Below are positions 41,714-44,985 of a stretch of DNA of 44,985 nucleotides, piece by piece. The stretch comes from Bacillota bacterium (GTDB lineage: Bacteria > Bacillota > Clostridia > Christensenellales > Christensenellaceae): contig JAEWMJ010000016.1 in the NCBI GenBank assembly GCA_023393165.1, positions 1 to 44,985 of the forward strand, given 5' to 3'. Numbering within the stretch: the stretch's first letter is position 1; each line of letters begins with the position of its first letter. A program made the translations under genes and the position numbers. The notes beneath the pieces were generated by a model, which was not told where the DNA came from, searched no databases, and was given only the letters and a program-made list of their open reading frames with translations.

Positions 41714-42511
41714 TCACTGCAAATATGCGGCCACTTGCATCAGTATCCGCGACGCGTTGTCGATCATTGGAATATATCCGCCGATTGAAAGATATTCCCG
41801 GCCGACGGCCGTATAAAAATCAACTTTTCCGCCAAGGATGCCGGCAGCCTCTTTCAGTCCGGAAAAGATCATCTGTGCGCGAGGGGTTTCCGCCGCGCCG
41901 GGCTCCGCCGTAAAGCGGTGCTGCTTATCCACCGCGATATGAAGCGCGGGCCCGTCCGCCACCACAACATTCACGATCCCGTCGGGCACGGAATAAGCGT
42001 TCATTTTACCGATTCTGTCGTTATTCGCAATCTGAGCCAAAGCAAAAAACGCGGTGTGGAAAGTCAGATAGGTATTGATTTTAAAATAAACTTCGTCCTC
42101 CAGCAATTCCGCCGTCGGTTTGAGGAAATAGGCGAGACGATCCGTGAGTTTTGTAAAATTATCCTGCAAAAACTTAATCCTGGTAAGTCCTTTTTTGACG
42201 CCGGGCAGCGCCTTTCCGTCAAACATTTTGTTCAAATGCTCCGCGTTTTTAAACGACAGGCTGATATCCGCCTTACGTGCGGGGCCGGGCCTGTATTCGC
42301 ACCCGCCGTCCCTGAAAATCAAATGCGCGGCTTCTCCGCCCCTGATTGCAAGCTGCATGGTCAGGTCGTTTCCCCGTATTAGTTCCCTTGCGGTTTCATC
42401 CATCGCACACAATTCGGGCAGATTGCTTAAAACGGCATGCAAATTGATGCATGCTTTTGTCACGTGGTCCCCAAAAGGCCCCGGCTTTTGAGGTGATTTT
42501 ACATCATCCAT
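41714..42511 (-). CDS. Two-lobed SCP2-like protein B
   Basis: 265 residues from ATG 42511, 6 nt after AAAGGAGGG; the ATG at 42517 directly abuts that site. The layout matches protein A. The N half has ADISLSFKNAEHLNKMFDGKAL followed by an ALPGVKKG-like loop, and the C half has AQMIFSGLKEAAGILGGKVD, ending GGYIPMIDNASRILMQ. No membrane segment or signal peptide. Probably a cytoplasmic binder or carrier of a hydrophobic pathway intermediate. Function unknown. Confidence 0.6.
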   Translation of the reverse strand: MDDVKSPQKPGPFGDHVTKACINLHAVLSNLPELCAMDETARELIRGNDLTMQLAIRGGEAAHLIFRDGGCEYRPGPARKADISLSFKNAEHLNKMFDGKALPGVKKGLTRIKFLQDNFTKLTDRLAYFLKPTAELLEDEVYFKINTYLTFHTAFFALAQIANNDRIGKMNAYSVPDGIVNVVVADGPALHIAVDKQHRFTAEPGAAETPRAQMIFSGLKEAAGILGGKVDFYTAVGREYLSIGGYIPMIDNASRILMQVAAYLQ

Positions 42512-42564
42512 GGCCATCCCTCCTTTGTAAAATGCCAGTTCAATTTATCGTTCCCGTACCCTGC

Positions 42565-43677
42565 CTACATCAGGCTTGCCACCCTGGAGCAGGAAATGCC
42601 GAACGCATCCGAAACGCCCTGGCAGGTACACGCCCCCCTGTAGACATTGATTGCGCTTAAGACGGCTGCATCTTTCCTGGCAGCATCCTCAAGGCCCAAG
42701 TCCGCGATCATCAGTCCATATTTCAGCGTGGCATTGGTAAGGGCCTTGGTAGCGGTATGCGCCACCGCTCCGGGCATATTCGCCACGCAGTAATGCAGCA
42801 CGCCGTCCACTTCATAGGTGGGGGCTTCATGCGTCGTCGCATGTGTGGTTTCGGAGCAGCCTCCCTGGTCTACGGCAACATCCACCAGCACGCTCCCCTT
42901 TTGCATTTTGGGCAGCATGCTCTTTTTGATCAGTTTGGGCGCGGTCGCGCCCGGGATCAGCACGGCGCCGATCACAAGGTCGGCATCCGAAAGCTCGTTT
43001 TCAATGGAAGCCGATGTTGAATATACGGTTTTTACCCTGCCGCCAAAAATATCGTCCAACAGAGAAAGCCTGGCCAGGCTGACATCCATGACCGTCACAT
43101 CCGCGCCTATGCCCAGTGCGAGCTTGCATGCGTTTGTGCCCACCACGCCTCCGCCTAAAATAACGACCTTCGCGTTTTTTACGCCCGGCACGCCGGAGAT
43201 GAGCAACCCGCTTCCTCCAAACGGCTTCTCCATGTATTTTGCTCCTTCTATGACGCTTAAGCGTCCCGCAATCTGGCTCATGGGCGCAAGCAGCGGAAGC
43301 GAACCGTCTTTTTCCCGCAGGGTCTCGTAAGCCACGCCCCTGCATTTTGAACCCAGCATGGCAAAAGTCAGGGATTTGGCAGCCGCCAGATGCAGATAGG
43401 TGTAAATGATCTGGTTTTCACGCATCAGGAGGTATTCACTCTCCAAAGGCTCTTTTACCTTAATGATCATATCGCTTTCCGCCCAAACGTCCGCCGCGCT
43501 GTCAACCACTACGGCGCCTGCGGCTATATACGCGCCGTCCGTAAAGCCTGAACCTTCTCCCGCGCCCTTTTCCACAAAAACCCGGTGTCCGTGCAAAGCA
43601 TATTCTTTCGCATTGTCCGGAGTCATGCCGACCCTGAACTCATTGTTTTTGATCTCTTTTACACAACCAACTTTCAT
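42565..43677 (-). CDS. ald: Alanine dehydrogenase
   Basis: 370 residues, normal length. The N terminus KEIKNNEFRVGMTP, catalytic Lys in MIIKVKEP and His in YLHLAAAKSLT, the NAD site VVILGGGVVGTNACKLALGIGADVT and the signature DVAVDQGGCSETTHATTH are all intact. It converts L-alanine to pyruvate, ammonia and NADH. As first gene of the cluster it would recycle alanine formed by the class-III aminotransferase, a pairing known from taurine and other amine pathways. GGGAGG lies 7 nt before ATG 43677. A tandem 18-bp repeat lies 30 bp upstream. Confidence 0.95.
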   Translation of the reverse strand: MKVGCVKEIKNNEFRVGMTPDNAKEYALHGHRVFVEKGAGEGSGFTDGAYIAAGAVVVDSAADVWAESDMIIKVKEPLESEYLLMRENQIIYTYLHLAAAKSLTFAMLGSKCRGVAYETLREKDGSLPLLAPMSQIAGRLSVIEGAKYMEKPFGGSGLLISGVPGVKNAKVVILGGGVVGTNACKLALGIGADVTVMDVSLARLSLLDDIFGGRVKTVYSTSASIENELSDADLVIGAVLIPGATAPKLIKKSMLPKMQKGSVLVDVAVDQGGCSETTHATTHEAPTYEVDGVLHYCVANMPGAVAHTATKALTNATLKYGLMIADLGLEDAARKDAAVLSAINVYRGACTCQGVSDAFGISCSRVASLM

Positions 43678-43706
43678 ATTTTAGCCTCCCGAAGAGTAAA
43701 CTCAGA

Positions 43707-43742
43707 CTTTGATATGTGATACAACTTTGATATGTGATACAA
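43707..43742. repeat. Perfect 18-bp tandem repeat upstream of ald
   Basis: CTTTGATATGTGATACAA occurs twice back to back (43707-43724 and 43725-43742). Read from the ald side it is TTGTATCACATATCAAAG. The position, 30-65 bp before the ald start, and the near two-turn spacing suit a regulator binding site, though a simple duplication cannot be excluded. Confidence 0.7.
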
Positions 43743-44041
43743 AAGATGAATGCAACAATACGCCAAATAACCCGTATATCCTTTTAACTTTTTCCGTTCA
43801 TCCTCCTTATATAGGCTTTCTTAAAGAACAAACATGCTGCGGATTTCGCCGGTGATAGTAATATGTAATATGTTCACATGTGTATTATTCATTATATTTT
43901 TCATATTTTTCGCTTTTTTAAAGTAATATTCCTTTTTTAGGGCCTTCTCAAAGAGCAGAATTTTATTAATTATTAGATGTAATATTCAATATGTTTATAT
44001 GCAAAGTATAATATTATTGTTACTAATTGTCAATAATACCT

Positions 44042-44071
44042 TTGCGCGACATCATAATCCTGTGATATAAT
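44042..44071 (+). promoter_or_regulatory. Promoter of the DUF1836 gene
   Basis: The -10 box TATAAT (44066-44071) is perfect. The -35 TTGCGC (44042-44047) matches at the key TTG, with an 18-bp spacer. GGAGG at 44084-44088 is the ribosome-binding site. Confidence 0.65.
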
Positions 44072-44096
44072 TTGAATAACAATGGAGGTTTTAAAT

Positions 44097-44621
44097 ATGA
44101 TAACTGCCGAAGCGGCGCGGCAGTACCACTGCCCGCGCTGGAACGAATTGCCCGACGTTCCCTTATATATGGATCAGGTTGTTGAGATTATTCGAAAAGT
44201 GCTGGATATCTTTTCAGACGGAGAAGAGCCTGTGATTACCGCGCCCATGATCAATAATTATGTCAGGCAAAAAATCATTGATCCGCTGGTGAACAAAAAA
44301 TATGTCAGGGATCATGTATCGGAGCTTATTGTAATCAGCCTTTTCAAGCGTTCGTTTTCCATGCAGGAGATCAAGGACGTCATTCACGCGATTATGGACG
44401 AATACGGAATAGAAGAAGGCTACGACCTTTTCTGCACGGAACTGGAAGAATTCATGCGGATCTCGTTCGTCTCAGACGACAACGATATCACCATTGCGCG
44501 CAAGGGCGAGTCCGCGGAAGTAATTATGCGCCTTGGACTGACGGCGCTTTTCAGCAAGCTGATGCTTCAGAACAGAATGGAAGCCAGGCGCGCCGGTAAA
44601 AAAACCGCTCCTGCGGATTAA
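44097..44621 (+). CDS. DUF1836 protein (putative MerR-like DNA-binding)
   Basis: 174 residues. The N-terminal half has the DUF1836 pattern: PRWNELPDVPLYMDQVVEII, ITAPMINNYVRQKII, then KKYVRDHVSELIVISLFKR. The family is widespread in Firmicutes and resembles MerR-type winged helices, so a transcription factor is likely, with unknown targets. ATG 44082 lies in the ribosome-binding site; ATG 44097 has 8-nt spacing to GGAGG and is chosen. Confidence 0.8.
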   Translation: MITAEAARQYHCPRWNELPDVPLYMDQVVEIIRKVLDIFSDGEEPVITAPMINNYVRQKIIDPLVNKKYVRDHVSELIVISLFKRSFSMQEIKDVIHAIMDEYGIEEGYDLFCTELEEFMRISFVSDDNDITIARKGESAEVIMRLGLTALFSKLMLQNRMEARRAGKKTAPAD

Positions 44622-44702
44622 ATCCTCTCTCCCGGGAATCCGCCAACAATAATTATTTAATTATAAGGTTTTCTATTTTTTATTTAGGGCTGTTTTTCTG
44701 GC

Positions 44703-44886
44703 TTTTTGTCAGGAGGACGGAAGGCCGGAGTGGAACCAAGCGCACGCCCAGGCGTGATGAAGCGCAGGTGAACACTCGCTGAATATGAGGGGAACGCAAG
44801 CGCAGCTTAAGAATCTTCTGACGCGAAGCGTGAACCCATAATGAAGCGGGAAATACGGAATCTCCCTTCCGTCCTCCTGACAAAAA
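44703..44886. repeat. 184-bp element bounded by perfect 22-bp inverted repeats (MITE-like or structured RNA)
   Basis: The left arm at 44703-44724 (contains GTCAGGAGGACGGAAGG) and right arm at 44865-44886 are exact reverse complements. The 140-bp interior has further pairing, such as CACGCC-CA-GGCGTG near 44740-44753, and repeated GAAGCG-type words. No transposase is encoded and no clear target duplication is visible. The GC-rich, word-repeating interior is unlike the flanking AT-rich DNA. It could be a non-autonomous mobile element, a large transcribed structure, or both. Confidence 0.7.
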
Positions 44887-44925
44887 ATTGAGCCATACTA
44901 CCCGAAAGCATGATGGTCTAGAAAA

Positions 44926-44971
44926 AACTCCTTCCGTCACCTCTGGTGACACCTTCCTCAAAGAGGAAGGC
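44926..44971. repeat. Double-hairpin dispersed-repeat-like sequence
   Basis: CTCCTTCCGTCACC begins the segment, GTCACC-TCT-GGTGAC forms one hairpin (44936-44950) and CCTTCCTC-AAA-GAGGAAGG a second (44952-44970). This paired-hairpin arrangement is typical of small repeats scattered through clostridial genomes. It continues to near the window edge, so its full extent is not known. Confidence 0.55.
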
Positions 44972-44985
44972 AATATTGCAAATTG

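Larger units (their letters stand above)
43678..44096. other. Divergent intergenic region, no gene
   Basis: 419 bp, AT-rich. It holds the tandem repeat at 43707-43742, a promoter for the DUF1836 gene at 44042-44071, and AAGGAGG on the minus strand near 43810 that is followed only by a five-codon frame. An open frame of about 40 codons on the minus strand ends at the ald start but has no credible start codon, so it is not called. Confidence 0.5.
44622..44985. other. Gene-free end of window, repeat-rich
   Basis: The stretch after the DUF1836 gene is occupied by the 184-bp inverted-repeat element and the double-hairpin repeat. A 97-codon minus-strand frame spans both but is an artefact of the repeats. 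No terminator with a good T run was found for the DUF1836 gene. Confidence 0.55.

Noticed and set aside
43678..43815. Minus-strand open frame of about 40 codons ending at the ald start, and a five-codon frame after an AGGAGG
   Set aside because: The longer frame has no credible start codon; the short one has no spacing to its ribosome-binding site. A leader peptide cannot be excluded but is not supported.
44680..44973. 97-codon minus-strand frame
   Set aside because: It spans the inverted-repeat element and the double-hairpin repeat; its sequence reflects those repeats and has no family resemblance.

Overview
The window looks like the chromosome of a strictly anaerobic Gram-positive bacterium of class Clostridia. 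This rests on its gene families: a trimeric HydABC-type [FeFe] hydrogenase, an H2-sensor hydrogenase, two Rex regulators, a LytTR/GHKL two-component pair, a DUF1836 protein, a lipoprotein signal peptide and strong AGGAGG ribosome-binding sites with several TTG and GTG starts. A Christensenellales-like gut or syntrophic lineage is possible, but that is only an impression. No rRNA, tRNA, CRISPR array, prophage or transposase gene was seen.

Layout. (1) 1-4.2 kb: the first codons of a hydantoinase/oxoprolinase-family gene on the minus strand, then a plus-strand set of type-2 glycerate kinase, a divergent enolase-family protein and an RpiR-type regulator. (2) 4.3-11.3 kb: a 1611-residue beta-helix surface protein, with a divergent LytTR response regulator and a GHKL sensor kinase that converges on the regulator. 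(3) 11.4-16.4 kb: a nuclease-helicase fusion, a nucleoside deaminase with an extra C-terminal domain, a DUF5692-like membrane protein and a small membrane protein. (4) 16.8-25.9 kb: one minus-strand operon of Fe-alcohol dehydrogenase, Rex, HydC, HydB, HydA, a small [2Fe-2S] ferredoxin, sensory hydrogenase HydS and a SpoIIE-type phosphatase, behind a near-consensus Rex operator. (5) 26.0-27.7 kb: a second Rex and a LysR regulator. (6) 27.8-32.9 kb: a stand-alone KAS III, an M15 peptidase lipoprotein, a diguanylate cyclase, a YhhN-like membrane protein and an acetate-uptake-family transporter. (7) 33.1-43.7 kb: ten minus-strand genes forming an unrecognised catabolic cluster. These are alanine dehydrogenase, a class-III aminotransferase, a split transketolase, an ALDH, an MFS transporter, an M24 peptidase-like enzyme and three SCP2-like proteins. 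(8) 44.0-45.0 kb: a DUF1836 gene and MITE-like or structured repeats.

How it fits together. The hydrogenase operon joins reversible H2/NADH/ferredoxin chemistry to an alcohol sink, with redox (Rex) and H2 (HydS plus phosphatase) sensing built in. A near-identical 22-bp motif lies in front of the alcohol dehydrogenase and over the rex2-lysR promoter, which suggests that one regulator ties the two units together. In the 33-44 kb cluster, aminotransferase plus alanine dehydrogenase is the usual arrangement for removing an amino group through pyruvate and alanine. The SCP2-like proteins and ALDH3-like dehydrogenase hint at a hydrophobic amine or aldehyde substrate, but the pathway is unknown. The glycerate kinase/enolase pair suggests glycerate entering as 2-phosphoglycerate, but the enolase lacks several catalytic residues and may do something else.
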